Made by a program: the position numbers and the translations under genes
In this document: in pieces, positions 45,665-55,421 of the stretch
Position numbering within the stretch: position 1 is the first letter of the stretch
How the letters are laid out: each line of letters begins with the position of its first letter
The notes under the pieces: generated by a model
The model's input: the letters and a program-made list of their open reading frames with translations, nothing else
Told to the model about the DNA's origin: nothing
The model's database searches: none
Origin: Cyclobacterium sp. 1_MG-2023
Lineage (GTDB): Bacteria > Bacteroidota > Bacteroidia > Cytophagales > Cyclobacteriaceae
Length of the DNA stretch: 64,000 nucleotides
Assembly (NCBI RefSeq): GCF_030546805.1
Contig: NZ_JAUOPC010000005.1
Coordinates: 1 to 64,000, forward strand
Direction of reading: 5' to 3'

Positions 45665-46204
45665 TTATTTTACTGTTCTGAAAGTTCTGTCATACAGATC
45701 TACAGCCTCAGTAATAATTCGCTTGGCATCTTCTTTACCAAGAAAATCCTCCACTTTCACTTCTTTATTTTCGAGTTTCTTATAATCCTCAAAAAAACGA
45801 TGCGTTTCTTTCATCAAATGTGGAGGGAGTTCTGAAATATCTTCGTAATAGTTCACGGACTGATCGTCGGCAGCTACAGCAATGATTTTATCATCTGCCT
45901 CTCCCCCATCAATCATTCTCATTACACCTATAACTTTGGCTTTGACAAGCGTCATAGAAGGTATATCAATTTGGGAAATAATTAATATATCTAGCGGATC
46001 ATGGTCCTCACAGAATGTTTGAGGAATGAAACCATAATTTGCCGGATAATGGACTGCTGAAAATAGCACCCGATCCAACAAAAGCATACCTGATTTTTTA
46101 TCAAGTTCATACTTACCTTTACTTCCTTTGGGTATTTCAATTACTCCCGTTACGTATTCCGGTGAGTCGTCCCCAATACTTACATCATGCCAAGGGTTAA
46201 TCAT
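45665..46204 (-). CDS. ppa: Inorganic pyrophosphatase (family I)
   Basis: The 179-residue soluble enzyme hydrolyses pyrophosphate made by biosynthetic reactions. Matches are [19 protein letters not shown], the [22 protein letters not shown] block with the metal-binding Asp residues, [19 protein letters not shown], and [11 protein letters not shown]. Length is typical of the bacterial family. It is convergent with valS. Confidence 0.96.
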   Translation of the reverse strand: MINPWHDVSIGDDSPEYVTGVIEIPKGSKGKYELDKKSGMLLLDRVLFSAVHYPANYGFIPQTFCEDHDPLDILIISQIDIPSMTLVKAKVIGVMRMIDGGEADDKIIAVAADDQSVNYYEDISELPPHLMKETHRFFEDYKKLENKEVKVEDFLGKEDAKRIITEAVDLYDRTFRTVK

Positions 46205-46398
46205 AAAAAAACATCTTAATTGATAAAACTAATGTTGCAAATTACCTCCATTTTATATCTCAACAAAGGAATTAATAAAATTTAAAAAGGATTTAAAGAT
46301 ATTCTAGCTTACCGGACAGTAGAAAATTGTGAACATTATATAAAACCATTCCTAAACCAATAGTCCGAGAAAAATAAAATATCACAAATAGCACAGAA

Positions 46399-47487
46399 TC
46401 AAAGGTCTAACAAATTTGGAAGGTGTACAAGAACTTCTGTACCATTTCCGGGAGTTGAATTGAGTTCCACCTTTCCTTTGAGTTGTTCTATAGACTCTTT
46501 CACCATATAGAGACCAAGTCCTGAGCCTACGTTTCTTTGTGTAGCTCTATGAAAAAGATTGAACACATCATCTTTGTGTCTATCTTCAATCCCTATTCCA
46601 TTATCAGAAATTTGGATCACTGCGGTTTCCTGGTTTGCGTTGATGTCAATTTTTATCCATTTGCCAGGTTCATCCTTCTGAAACTTAAAGGCATTACTAA
46701 ACAAATTATTAAGAATCACCCTGATTTTTGATTCATCAGAATGAAAAGATTCCTCCTGTTCAATTGCCACGAATAACTCAATTCCTGCGAGGTTCCATTT
46801 TGTCTTGTACTCAGCCAGTAATTGGTCCAAAATTCCATTGAAATTAATGGCTACAACTTTGTTTTCAATTTTTGTCGACCTGTAAAAATCCAGCATTTTA
46901 TAAATAAAGTCATCCAGCTTCAATGTAGCTGAATCAATCATTTCAAAATATTCAATAATCCCCGGATCCGAAACTTCCATTTTGGCTAATTTGGAAATAC
47001 CCGATATACTCATGAGGGGACCACGTAATTCGTGCGACAAACTGTAAACAAATTGATTCATTTCTGAGTGCAGTTTCTGCAATCGTGTATTCTTTTCTTT
47101 AAGTTGCTTTCTTGCGTCAAAGATTTCGGCCGCATTCAGTATCGCATTCTTAATCTGCTCAATATTCCAAGGTTTGTCAATAAAGCGATAAACCTCTCCT
47201 CTATTGATAGCATCTATTACACTTGAGATATCAGAATAGCCGGTTAATAGTATTCTGATAGGATCGGGATTAATTTCAACCAGCTTTTCGAAAAACTCAA
47301 CACCTGTCATTCCAGGCATTCTTTGATCAGCTATGACCACCTGAAATTCATAGGTTTTAGCAAGGACCAAGCCCTCCTCAGCATCCATCGCTGTTTGTAC
47401 CTTAAACTCTTTCCTCAATGCTGCCTTGAATGAATTTAGATTATTATCCTCATCATCAATGTACAGCACATCGATCCTTTTCCTCAT
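46399..47487 (-). CDS. Receiver-histidine kinase hybrid
   Basis: This 362-residue soluble signalling protein has an N-terminal receiver domain (D54 phosphorylation site in VVIADQRMPG, K105 in FIDKPW). A helical linker leads to a HisKA domain with H152 in SLSHELRGPL and a HATPase domain (DNGIGIEDRH, GSGLGLYMVKES). The order receiver then kinase suggests it is controlled by phosphorylation from another kinase, perhaps the 7TMR-DISM kinase encoded 3 bp upstream. No membrane segment. The receiver is closely similar to the divergent single-domain regulator at 51683. Last gene of a four-gene operon. Confidence 0.9.
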   Translation of the reverse strand: MRKRIDVLYIDDEDNNLNSFKAALRKEFKVQTAMDAEEGLVLAKTYEFQVVIADQRMPGMTGVEFFEKLVEINPDPIRILLTGYSDISSVIDAINRGEVYRFIDKPWNIEQIKNAILNAAEIFDARKQLKEKNTRLQKLHSEMNQFVYSLSHELRGPLMSISGISKLAKMEVSDPGIIEYFEMIDSATLKLDDFIYKMLDFYRSTKIENKVVAINFNGILDQLLAEYKTKWNLAGIELFVAIEQEESFHSDESKIRVILNNLFSNAFKFQKDEPGKWIKIDINANQETAVIQISDNGIGIEDRHKDDVFNLFHRATQRNVGSGLGLYMVKESIEQLKGKVELNSTPGNGTEVLVHLPNLLDL

Positions 47488-47490
47488 TTG

Positions 47491-49629
47491 TTATCCTTTT
47501 TGGTTAACCGGCAATCCTATATAAAAAACTGTTCCTACATTCTCTTCAGATTCAACTTCTAAGGTTCCTTTATGGTTTTCTAAAATAATGGTATAAACGA
47601 TAGAGAGTCCAAGTCCGGTACCTTTACCAACTGCTTTCGTGGTAAAAAATGGGTCAAAAATTTTCTCTTTGACACTTTCCGGCATTCCAATACCGTTGTC
47701 CTTGATTTCAATAATGACAAATCCATCTTTAAAGGAGGTGCTAATTGTAAGTTCAGGCTCTCTTCCTTCAATGGGATGATCTAGTAGGGCATGAATAGCA
47801 TTGCTAATAATATTCATAAACACCTGATTTATTTTCCCAGCAAGACACTCTACCATAGGAATCTCCTCGTAGAATTTATTCACTTTAATCCTCCCAGAAA
47901 TAGTACTATTTAGAAGGATCAATGTACTATCCAAACCTTCACGTAAGTCAACTTCTTTAACATCTTGTTCATCTACTCGAGAAAACAATTTTAATCCACG
48001 TACAATTTCAACGGTCCTTTTGGCACCATCTTCCATACCTGTCAGCAACTGTTCCACTTCTTCCAAAAGGTAATCAAACTCAATATCTTCTTCCAATTCC
48101 TCTATCTCCTCTTTGCTTTCTTCTGAAAACTCAAGCTTACCCTTCTCTCTGTAAACATCCATCAACTCCAAAATATCCTTCATGTCTCGCTTCAAAGGTG
48201 ATATATTGGAACTCACAAAGTTAATTGGATTATTAATCTCGTGGGCAATCCCTGCTGTTAACTGACCCAAAGATGCCATTTTCTCCTGATTCACAAGCTG
48301 GGTTTGCGTGTTTTGAAGGTTTTTGAGCGTCAATTCCAATTCCTCTGTCCGAGACTTCACCATTTTTTCCAAATAAATATTTTGCTCTTTTATTAACCTT
48401 TCATTTTCTTTTACCGCCTCTAATTTATCTATTTGCTCTTTTTCTTTTTCTTTCTTTAATATATTGATTTTATCAGCCAATGCAAAAGAAAGTAACAAGG
48501 CTTCAATAGCTGTTCCTGCCAATAAAGGGGCATTTGCAAAAGAACCAAGATTAATGATCATCAAATTGTGAAGGATATACACCACCAAACCAATCAACAA
48601 AAAGCTCCATGCCAATAAAAAGAAATAGGCCGACCGAAACCCATCTTTTGCAGCAATTATTCCAATGGTGAAAAAACAAATGGCTAGAATTAGTCCATTT
48701 AAATCCATTATAGAATAACTGACCTCAATAACCCCAAACAACCTTAATAGCAGCGCAATTATATAAAAGATAGGGATGAGATAAAGGTATTTCTCGTATT
48801 TTGGTACATATTCATCTGTTTTTAAAAACAACTGAATGAAAGGAATCACAAAAATACTCGACAATGTAGTAAAGCCAATAATGCTAACTTCGTAAAGAAA
48901 TGCATTCTCATTGAGAATAAAGAACGAATGACCGGAAATTGATAGTTGAGCTAGAGCAATAAACAATATATAAAAGCAATAGAATAAATAGACCTTATCT
49001 TTTACCGAAAAATAAAGTATTAAATTATAGATAAAAAGGGCAATCATTATCCCGAAGTAAACACTTATGAGAATGAGCCTAAAACTATAATTTTGAAAAT
49101 AAGAAGAATAAGGAAAGATATAAGCCTCAAATTTTAAAGGAACCTGCGAGGCAATTCTTAAAACTACGGAAGGATTGAGCTCTTCATCTATTCCAATATT
49201 AAAAAAAGGATTTGGGTTTTTCAGTGGGTTTGAATTCCCTGCCATCGTACCTGCAATTTCTTTGGAAACCAGATCACCATCCTTGTCGAACCGAAACATT
49301 TCTACTTCTCTAAAACCAGGGTTGGTCAGCTCAAGGATGTATAGGCTGTCTGAATTCAGCCAAGTAAAGTCATTGAGATCCAATTTAACAAACAAATTTT
49401 TGCTGATTGCCCCAAAATCAATTCCTCCGAAGGCGACAGAATCAAAGGAATCCAAGCTTGATTCATTATTAATTGGGGTGTTTTCACCTACATAATAGGT
49501 GTAATGGCTAAACCTTAGTTCATCATCCTGCTTAAGCACCCCTAAGAAATAGATGGTAGGTACGATTAGCACCACCAAAAACAAAAATGTTAAAGTTGCA
49601 TATTTAAAATAGGGCTTATTCTTTTTCAT
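47491..49629 (-). CDS. 7TMR-DISM sensor histidine kinase
   Basis: I start this 712-residue kinase at the ATG at 49629 ([13 protein letters not shown]), which gives a proper first membrane helix; the longer frame runs back into the upstream gene. Order: helix 1, a periplasmic beta-rich 7TMR-DISM extracellular domain (to about residue 175), seven transmembrane helices (about 180-390), a coiled coil, a HisKA domain with [17 protein letters not shown], and HATPase with [15 protein letters not shown] and [11 protein letters not shown]. It senses an external ligand, possibly a carbohydrate. It overlaps the upstream GNAT-like gene by 14 bp and is followed 3 bp later by the receiver-kinase gene. Confidence 0.9.
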   Translation of the reverse strand: MKKNKPYFKYATLTFLFLVVLIVPTIYFLGVLKQDDELRFSHYTYYVGENTPINNESSLDSFDSVAFGGIDFGAISKNLFVKLDLNDFTWLNSDSLYILELTNPGFREVEMFRFDKDGDLVSKEIAGTMAGNSNPLKNPNPFFNIGIDEELNPSVVLRIASQVPLKFEAYIFPYSSYFQNYSFRLILISVYFGIMIALFIYNLILYFSVKDKVYLFYCFYILFIALAQLSISGHSFFILNENAFLYEVSIIGFTTLSSIFVIPFIQLFLKTDEYVPKYEKYLYLIPIFYIIALLLRLFGVIEVSYSIMDLNGLILAICFFTIGIIAAKDGFRSAYFFLLAWSFLLIGLVVYILHNLMIINLGSFANAPLLAGTAIEALLLSFALADKINILKKEKEKEQIDKLEAVKENERLIKEQNIYLEKMVKSRTEELELTLKNLQNTQTQLVNQEKMASLGQLTAGIAHEINNPINFVSSNISPLKRDMKDILELMDVYREKGKLEFSEESKEEIEELEEDIEFDYLLEEVEQLLTGMEDGAKRTVEIVRGLKLFSRVDEQDVKEVDLREGLDSTLILLNSTISGRIKVNKFYEEIPMVECLAGKINQVFMNIISNAIHALLDHPIEGREPELTISTSFKDGFVIIEIKDNGIGMPESVKEKIFDPFFTTKAVGKGTGLGLSIVYTIILENHKGTLEVESEENVGTVFYIGLPVNQKG

Positions 49630-50326
49630 TGCTAGGCTTTGGGACTTGAAGTTCAAACTGTAATTCCATTTCCCCCTTCGGACCACTCTCTACAGTATTA
49701 AAATTTATTTTATTCCTCAATTCAAAAATGTAATCTCTTTCTGCCTCCTGTGCTTTAGACAATTCATTAATATCATTTATCTCTAAGGCGGTTGCAATAA
49801 GCCCTTCTTTGGGGTAGTAAAAGGAGCCTTTGTCCCCTAATCCTGTAATAATTTCATAGCCCACGCTTTTCGATATGCTTAAGGTCACAGGAGAACTCAA
49901 CCCGAATAGCTTTTTCAGATTCAATTGAGGTAGAATTGCGATCCCCACCCGTACCAAATAAATGCTTCCTATCCCATATCCTGCCACTTCTCTACTGTTC
50001 CAAAGGCCACAATATTCAGCCACTTCCAAATCTTTAAACGATGAAAGATAGTCTTCAATCTTTGGATCTATATCTTTGATCGCCAATTCAAATGGTAATG
50101 GGAAATATTCGGTTCTAAGCTGGATTCTTCCTCCACCCAAAACTCTTTGGTCGTCCATAGATTCAAAAAGGATCAGATACACATGAGGATTAAGAGCCCA
50201 TGATCTATCAGCTGATGTTACTTTAGTTATTCCGTAAGATTCCAAAACCTTATGGTGACCAAAAATGTACTTCTCTGTAGCCTCGACATCATCTATTGCC
50301 CTAACTATCCTTACTCTAACTTTCAT
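49616..50326 (-). CDS. GNAT-like protein beside a ThiF-like gene
   Basis: A 236-residue soluble protein. Segments VYLILFES, VLGGGRIQLRTEYFPLPFE, VAEYCGLWNSREVAGYGIG and LSISKSVGYEIITGLGDKG resemble an acyl-transferase GNAT fold, as in N-acyl amino acid or homoserine lactone synthases. The match is by pattern only, and no classic acetyl-CoA loop is clear. It starts inside the ThiF-like gene (11-bp overlap) and ends inside the sensor kinase gene (14-bp overlap), so all are translated together. One guess is that it makes or modifies a small molecule sensed by the kinase. Function not established. Confidence 0.5.
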   Translation of the reverse strand: MKVRVRIVRAIDDVEATEKYIFGHHKVLESYGITKVTSADRSWALNPHVYLILFESMDDQRVLGGGRIQLRTEYFPLPFELAIKDIDPKIEDYLSSFKDLEVAEYCGLWNSREVAGYGIGSIYLVRVGIAILPQLNLKKLFGLSSPVTLSISKSVGYEIITGLGDKGSFYYPKEGLIATALEINDINELSKAQEAERDYIFELRNKINFNTVESGPKGEMELQFELQVPKPSNEKE

Positions 50327-51425
50327 TAAAATTGATTATCTTGTCTAAATCAACATAAAACCTTCCTGAATCTATTTTTTGATCCAATAATAATAGTCTT
50401 GCATAATGGCAACAAGCAGCCCCTCCTAAAAACACAGAAGATGCCAACTGAGGCCAAGATGTAATGGTTTTTCCTAGTTCGGAAAAACTGAATTTTACTC
50501 TTGGTGAAAGATTATCAAACTGCAGCAATGACATCATCATTTCTTTGCCACTCTCAGACAATCTTGACATAATATTTTCCTCAGGCCCAAATTTTTCCAG
50601 TAAACCATGAAAAATTAATCGGTCGGGTTCCAAATCAAACCTCTCGATGTCCATCATACCACGGTCACTGGTATCCATTAAGACAGGTATTTTAAGCGCC
50701 TTCGCTTTGATTCTACTCAAGAGCTTAATCGGTAAACTATCACATTCTTCAATCAATAGATCCATTTTTCCGTTTAAGTTAAAAAAATCATTGATATTAT
50801 CCTCAATAATCCCTTCATTATATAAGGTAACTTTCAAATAGGGGTCGATTTCAGCTATTTCTCTCGCAACAATCCATGATTTCTTCAATCCGATGTTATA
50901 AACACCAGTTCTTATGCGATTCATATTACTCAAATCCAACCTATCGAAATCAGCAATTCTAATCTCTCCAAAACACCTTTCCATGGCCAAACTTATGGCC
51001 ACACTTTGCCCTACCGATAGACCAATAATCCCTACAATTTTCTTTTGTAGCAACTCCTGTTCTTCATCAGTAATTTTATAGCGATTTCGTATGGTTCGTA
51101 ATGTTACAAATTCTTTTTCCTCCAAAATTCGGACCACCGTATTTCTCCAAGGGTAATAAACCCACACGCCATTATCAGCTGCGGGCAAACCTGAGTTAGA
51201 ATAGTATTCTTTAATTTTTTCTTCCGTCTCCTCCTGAGACAGTGTTCTTGATGGATTTTGTGCTTTGATAAGTTCCGCTAGCTGTAAATCAAAGGAATCA
51301 AAAAACATTACTTTACCTGTTGCTAGAAGTTTTTTGAGGTCATTTTTATCCTCCTCTTTTTTTGGGGAGAATAAAACAGGCTTGAAGGACTCATTAAACT
51401 CACTAATCTTAATTGAGTTTTCCAT
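50316..51425 (-). CDS. ThiF-family (E1-like) adenylyltransferase, Rv1355c-type
   Basis: The 369-residue protein has about 125 residues of unknown N-terminal region, then an E1/ThiF/MoeB-like nucleotide-binding domain. GIIGLSVGQSVA (133-143) replaces the usual GxGGxG loop; FGEIRIADFDRLDLSNMNR (152-170) carries the ATP-contacting residues, and LLIEECDSLPIKLLSR with VLMDTSDRGMMDIERFD follow. This pattern resembles the ThiF part of Rv1355c-type proteins, which carry a fused nitroreductase absent here. No CxxC zinc motif or catalytic Cys is obvious. E1-like enzymes activate a C-terminal carboxylate with ATP; the partner is not known. First gene of the ThiF-GNAT-kinase-kinase operon. Confidence 0.8.
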   Translation of the reverse strand: MENSIKISEFNESFKPVLFSPKKEEDKNDLKKLLATGKVMFFDSFDLQLAELIKAQNPSRTLSQEETEEKIKEYYSNSGLPAADNGVWVYYPWRNTVVRILEEKEFVTLRTIRNRYKITDEEQELLQKKIVGIIGLSVGQSVAISLAMERCFGEIRIADFDRLDLSNMNRIRTGVYNIGLKKSWIVAREIAEIDPYLKVTLYNEGIIEDNINDFFNLNGKMDLLIEECDSLPIKLLSRIKAKALKIPVLMDTSDRGMMDIERFDLEPDRLIFHGLLEKFGPEENIMSRLSESGKEMMMSLLQFDNLSPRVKFSFSELGKTITSWPQLASSVFLGGAACCHYARLLLLDQKIDSGRFYVDLDKIINFNES

Positions 51426-51682
51426 AAATTTTAATAACTAAAAAAGGAGATAATGTAGGTAAAGTTATATTTTTGTTATTACAAATAATCAAGTGAGAAG
51501 AATTAATTTAATATTTTTTGCAATTCAGTTTTAATTCATTAATTTATAAAATAAACTTTTGAATATAACTTAATTAAGCTTAAACTAGTAGATTGTATTT
51601 ATAAACAGGCTAATTCTGCTTAAAATTAAAAATTCAGGTTTTAAATCTTTGAAATTAATCGCGGTATTTCGATATTTAAGGT

Positions 51683-52147
51683 ATGGAAAAAAATAAGATC
51701 AGAATCCTTTATGTGGATGATGAGGTCAATAACTTGAAAGCGTTTAAGGCCACTTTTAGAAGAGATTACAAGATTTTTTTAGCAGATTCTGCTGATGAGG
51801 GTAGGGATATTTTACTTCAGGAAGACATTGATATTATCATTACTGATCAAAGAATGCCTAAAGAAAATGGCGTGGATTTCCTTGAATCAATCATCCCCAT
51901 GCACCCTGACCCAATGCGTATCCTTTTAACAGGATACACTGACATTCAGGCAGTTATCGATGCTATTAATAAAGGAAAAGTATACCACTACTTGACCAAA
52001 CCTTGGGAAGAAGACTACCTTAGAACGGTTGTAAAAAATGCTTTTGAAGTATTCTCGCTAAGGAAGGAAAACAAACAATTGACCGATAGCTTATTGAAGG
52101 CAAATGATCAACTAGAATTTCTTCTTAGACAAAACCTTCTATCCTAG
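51683..52147 (+). CDS. Single-domain response regulator
   Basis: This 154-residue protein has one receiver domain: acidic pair D12-D13, phosphorylation Asp D55 in IIITDQRMPKENG, Thr in LLTGYTD, and Lys in YLTKPW. A helical tail follows with no DNA-binding domain. DQRMP and IDAINKGKVYHYLTKPW are closely shared with the receiver of the hybrid kinase at 46399, so they are probably paralogues in one phosphorelay. It is transcribed divergently from the ThiF-like operon across a 257-bp AT-rich gap that should hold both promoters. Confidence 0.9.
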   Translation: MEKNKIRILYVDDEVNNLKAFKATFRRDYKIFLADSADEGRDILLQEDIDIIITDQRMPKENGVDFLESIIPMHPDPMRILLTGYTDIQAVIDAINKGKVYHYLTKPWEEDYLRTVVKNAFEVFSLRKENKQLTDSLLKANDQLEFLLRQNLLS

Positions 52148-52162
52148 TGGCTTGCCGGGTAG

Positions 52163-53383
52163 TCAATACCTGGCAGCCAATAACAATTGTAGTTCTTTAT
52201 GGGTCATTTGAAATTTTCTGGCTAAATGTGCATTCGTAAGGCTTCCTCTATAAGTGTATACCCCCTTCATGAACCATTTATAATTAAATACCATCTCTTC
52301 TGCTCCTCCTATATCTGCCATTTGTAGCAAAATCGGTGTGAAAATATTACTTAGTGAATAAGATGCTGTTCTTGACACTCTGGAGGCAATATTCGGCACG
52401 CAATAATGAATTACGCCATGTTTTTTAAATACAGGTTGATTATGGCTGGTCATTTCTGCAGTTTCCACACAGCCCCCTTGGTCTATGCTCACATCAATGA
52501 TGATACTACCTTCCATCATCTGAGAAACCATCTCCTCAAAAACCACTATTTTGGACCTTCCTTTTTCTGCCCTAAGCGCCCCAATTACTACGTCTGACTC
52601 CTTTAAGGCCTGACCCAATACATAATTGTCAATGGTAGAGGTAAACACTTGTTGCCCTAGCACCTGCTTTATACGCCTTAATTTATATATTTGGTTGTCA
52701 AAAATTTTTATATTGGCTCCAAGTCCCAGTGCCGTTCTGGCAGCATATTCAGCCACTGTTCCTGCGCCTATAATGACGACCTGAGTAGGAGGCACTCCGG
52801 TAATTCCTCCTAAAATCAAGCCTTTCCCATCATTCACATTGCTTAGATACTCTGCAGCAATAAGCATTACCGTACTACCTGCAATTTCACTCATGGCTCT
52901 AACCACAGGCATCCCCCCCACTTTGTCCTCTAAATTTTCGAAAGCCACAGCAGTGATTTTTTTTCGATTCAACTGATGGATAAAGGCAGCATTTTGTTTT
53001 CCCAATTGAAGGGCAGAGATTAGACATGACCCCTGCCGCATATAATTAATTTCCTCTTCGGAAGGTGGCTCCACTTTCAAAATCACCTCTGCATCAAAGG
53101 CCTCTTTACTGCTATAAACGACCTTGGCACCTGCATCTGCATAATCCTTGTCTGAAAATTTAGAGAATTTCCCTGCATTTGCTTCCACAACCACACGCTG
53201 CCCATTATTAACCAATAAGGCCACCGCCTCCGGCGTGAGTACCACCCGTTTTTCTTGATCGGCTGTTTCTTTGGGTATCCCAATCAAAACAGGGGGACCC
53301 TTCCTTTTTAACCGGTCCATAGATTCTTGGGTATACACAAGTGGTTCTTCGGCAATTTCGGTAAAACCTGACTTACCTATCAT
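52163..53383 (-). CDS. ald: Alanine dehydrogenase
   Basis: A 406-residue enzyme of the alanine dehydrogenase/pyridine nucleotide transhydrogenase family. Matches are IGIPKETADQEKRVVLTPEAV at the start with the substrate Arg and Lys, GKFSKFSDKDYADAGA, the NAD loop VVIIGAGTVAEYAA, IIDVSIDQGGCVETAEMTSH, and HYCVPNIASRVSRTAS. It interconverts L-alanine and pyruvate with NAD. An N-terminal extension of about 35 residues precedes the usual start. Its ATG overlaps the tsaE stop (ATGA). Some similar genes in the family act on saccharopine-like substrates, less likely here. Confidence 0.88.
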   Translation of the reverse strand: MIGKSGFTEIAEEPLVYTQESMDRLKRKGPPVLIGIPKETADQEKRVVLTPEAVALLVNNGQRVVVEANAGKFSKFSDKDYADAGAKVVYSSKEAFDAEVILKVEPPSEEEINYMRQGSCLISALQLGKQNAAFIHQLNRKKITAVAFENLEDKVGGMPVVRAMSEIAGSTVMLIAAEYLSNVNDGKGLILGGITGVPPTQVVIIGAGTVAEYAARTALGLGANIKIFDNQIYKLRRIKQVLGQQVFTSTIDNYVLGQALKESDVVIGALRAEKGRSKIVVFEEMVSQMMEGSIIIDVSIDQGGCVETAEMTSHNQPVFKKHGVIHYCVPNIASRVSRTASYSLSNIFTPILLQMADIGGAEEMVFNYKWFMKGVYTYRGSLTNAHLARKFQMTHKELQLLLAARY

Positions 53384-53808
53384 TGGTTGATGGTTTTAAT
53401 GGCAATAATTCTTTTTTCATCACTTTCACTTTCAATCGAAATCAATGCAAACTCATCCGGCAAAAACATAGGGATTTTCTCGGCCCATTCCACAAAACAA
53501 TAACTCCCACTAGCAAAATATTCTTCAATTCCCATATCAAATGCCTCCATGGGATCCTCTATCCTGTAAAAATCAAAATGGTAAATTGCATCGCCTGTTT
53601 CACCTGTATATTCATTGACTATAGAGAATGTAGGACTACTGACAGCATCCGCTATTTTGAGTTTTTCACAGATTGCTTTTATGAGCGTGGTCTTACCTGC
53701 TCCCATATCCCCTTGAAAAACCCAAACTTTTTTATCCTTGCATAAAGCTATTATTTTTTCAGCAATATTTGGGACTTCGCTAATATGATCACATTGAATC
53801 CGCTTCAA
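53380..53808 (-). CDS. tsaE: tRNA threonylcarbamoyladenosine biosynthesis ATPase
   Basis: This 142-residue P-loop protein works with TsaB and TsaD to make t6A37 on ANN-decoding tRNAs. Walker A is GDMGAGKT at 33-40, followed by AVSSPTFSIVNEY, a conserved TsaE segment, and YHFDFYRIED and FVEWAEKIP. Size is typical. It lies between porX (7-bp gap) and ald (4-bp overlap) in one operon. Confidence 0.95.
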   Translation of the reverse strand: MKRIQCDHISEVPNIAEKIIALCKDKKVWVFQGDMGAGKTTLIKAICEKLKIADAVSSPTFSIVNEYTGETGDAIYHFDFYRIEDPMEAFDMGIEEYFASGSYCFVEWAEKIPMFLPDEFALISIESESDEKRIIAIKTINQ

Positions 53809-53815
53809 ACAAATT

Positions 53816-55369
53816 TTATTTTGGCTGCAAATGTACGATAGGAATAATCATTTCCTCCAAAGAAACGCCCCCGTGTTGAAAAGTATCCCTGTAATAGTTT
53901 ACATAGTAATTGTAATTATTAGGATAGGCAAAGAAATAGTCTTCAACCGCAAAAACATAACTGGAGGAGATATTTAATCGAGGTAGTCTGGCCTCATCAG
54001 GCTTGTCAACCTCAAATACTTTCCCAGACTCAAAATTAAGATTTTTTCCTTGTTTATACCTCAAATTGGTAGTTACGTTTCGGTCCCCAATGATTTTATA
54101 GGGTTTGTTTACCCGCTTGGTCCCATGGTCTGTAGTTACAATTACTTCTGCACCGGCAGCACTTATCTTTTTAAATAGCTCAAACAATGAACTATGAAGA
54201 AACCAACTGGTAGTTAAAGAGCGATAGGCAGATTCATCCGGAGCTAACTCTCGGATCATTTTCATATCCGTTCTTGCATGTGACATCATGTCCACAAAAT
54301 TGTACACAAGCACATTCAACTCATTTTTCATCAGATTAGGAAACTGATCCAAAACTGCCTTTCCCTGGTTCGTTTGTATGATCTTGTTGTAGCTGGAACG
54401 TATTGAAAGCCTGTTCTTTTTAAGGTTTACATTTAAAAACTCCTCCTCGTGATTGTTTTTACCTTCATCTGTATCTTCCCCTTCCCATAAATCCGGGTGA
54501 GATTTGGCCATTTCCAGAGGCATCATACCGCTAAACAAGGCATTCCTTGAAAAGGCTGTGGTGGTAGGCAGTATACTGTAATAGGTACCATTTTCTTTCA
54601 CTAAAAAATAATCCCTGAGTTGATTTTCAATCATTTCCCATTGATCCAATCTCAAGTTATCAATCACAATAAAAAACAGGGGTTTGTCCTTTTTCAGTTT
54701 AGGGAAAACATGCTTCTTCATCACCTGATGTGATAAAACAGGCTTACTTATTTTCGGCAAGTTTAACCAATCCAAGTAATTCTCTTTAATGAAACGTGCA
54801 AAGTTTGCATTGGCTTCCACTTTTTGAGATTCAAGCACTTCCTGCATGCTTTTATTTTCCGTCTCATCAATTTCCAGCTCCCAATAAGTAAGCTTCTTAT
54901 AAATATCTACCCATTCCTCATGATCAATGGCATCATTATATGCCATGCTAATGTTCCTAAAATCTTGTTGATAGGAGAGATTGGTCTTCTCGCTGATCAA
55001 CTGCTTATTTTGCAGGATTTTTTTAACAGATAGAAAAATTTGATTTGGATTGATCGGCTTGATTAGATAATCGGCAATTTTACCTCCGATGGCATCATCC
55101 ATGATATGCTCTTCTTCACTCTTGGTGATCATCACCACAGGTATCTGAGGCTTTAAGGTCTTGATTTGTTGTAGGGTTTCCAAGCCTGTCATCCCTGGCA
55201 TCATCTCATCCAAAAAAATCACATCAAAATTATCTTCTTCCACTTTCTCAACAGCATCCAATCCACTGTTTACTGTAACAATATCATAACCTTTTTGCTT
55301 TAAGAATAAAATATGTGGTTTTAGAAGATCAATCTCGTCATCTGCCCATAATATTTTGAAATTTTGCAT
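53816..55369 (-). CDS. porX: T9SS response regulator PorX (receiver plus PglZ phosphatase)
   Basis: A 517-residue two-domain protein. A CheY-like receiver has the D10-D11 pair, D54 in VIFLDEMMPGMTG and Lys in YLIKPINP. A long linker leads to a PglZ/alkaline-phosphatase-type domain with FFIVIDNLRLDQWEMI, STTAFSRNALFSGMMP-like TTTAFSRNALFSGMMP, and VTTDHGTKRVNKP. PorX is the regulator of type IX secretion genes in Porphyromonas and Flavobacterium, paired with the kinase PorY and a sigma factor, and has phosphodiesterase-type activity. First gene of porX-tsaE-ald; PorY is not in the window. Confidence 0.95.
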   Translation of the reverse strand: MQNFKILWADDEIDLLKPHILFLKQKGYDIVTVNSGLDAVEKVEEDNFDVIFLDEMMPGMTGLETLQQIKTLKPQIPVVMITKSEEEHIMDDAIGGKIADYLIKPINPNQIFLSVKKILQNKQLISEKTNLSYQQDFRNISMAYNDAIDHEEWVDIYKKLTYWELEIDETENKSMQEVLESQKVEANANFARFIKENYLDWLNLPKISKPVLSHQVMKKHVFPKLKKDKPLFFIVIDNLRLDQWEMIENQLRDYFLVKENGTYYSILPTTTAFSRNALFSGMMPLEMAKSHPDLWEGEDTDEGKNNHEEEFLNVNLKKNRLSIRSSYNKIIQTNQGKAVLDQFPNLMKNELNVLVYNFVDMMSHARTDMKMIRELAPDESAYRSLTTSWFLHSSLFELFKKISAAGAEVIVTTDHGTKRVNKPYKIIGDRNVTTNLRYKQGKNLNFESGKVFEVDKPDEARLPRLNISSSYVFAVEDYFFAYPNNYNYYVNYYRDTFQHGGVSLEEMIIPIVHLQPK

Positions 55370-55400
55370 ATCAATTGGTTTAATTCTTTTTTAGTTTAAT

Positions 55401-55408
55401 TACTTTTG
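55401..55408 (+). promoter_or_regulatory. Promoter -7 element of the HD/lpx operon
   Basis: TACTTTTG is an exact TAnnTTTG, 13 bp before the HD-protein ATG. TTGG at 55375-55378 could be the -33 box (spacer 22 bp). Confidence 0.4.
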
Positions 55409-55421
55409 GCAAGTTGCTTCT

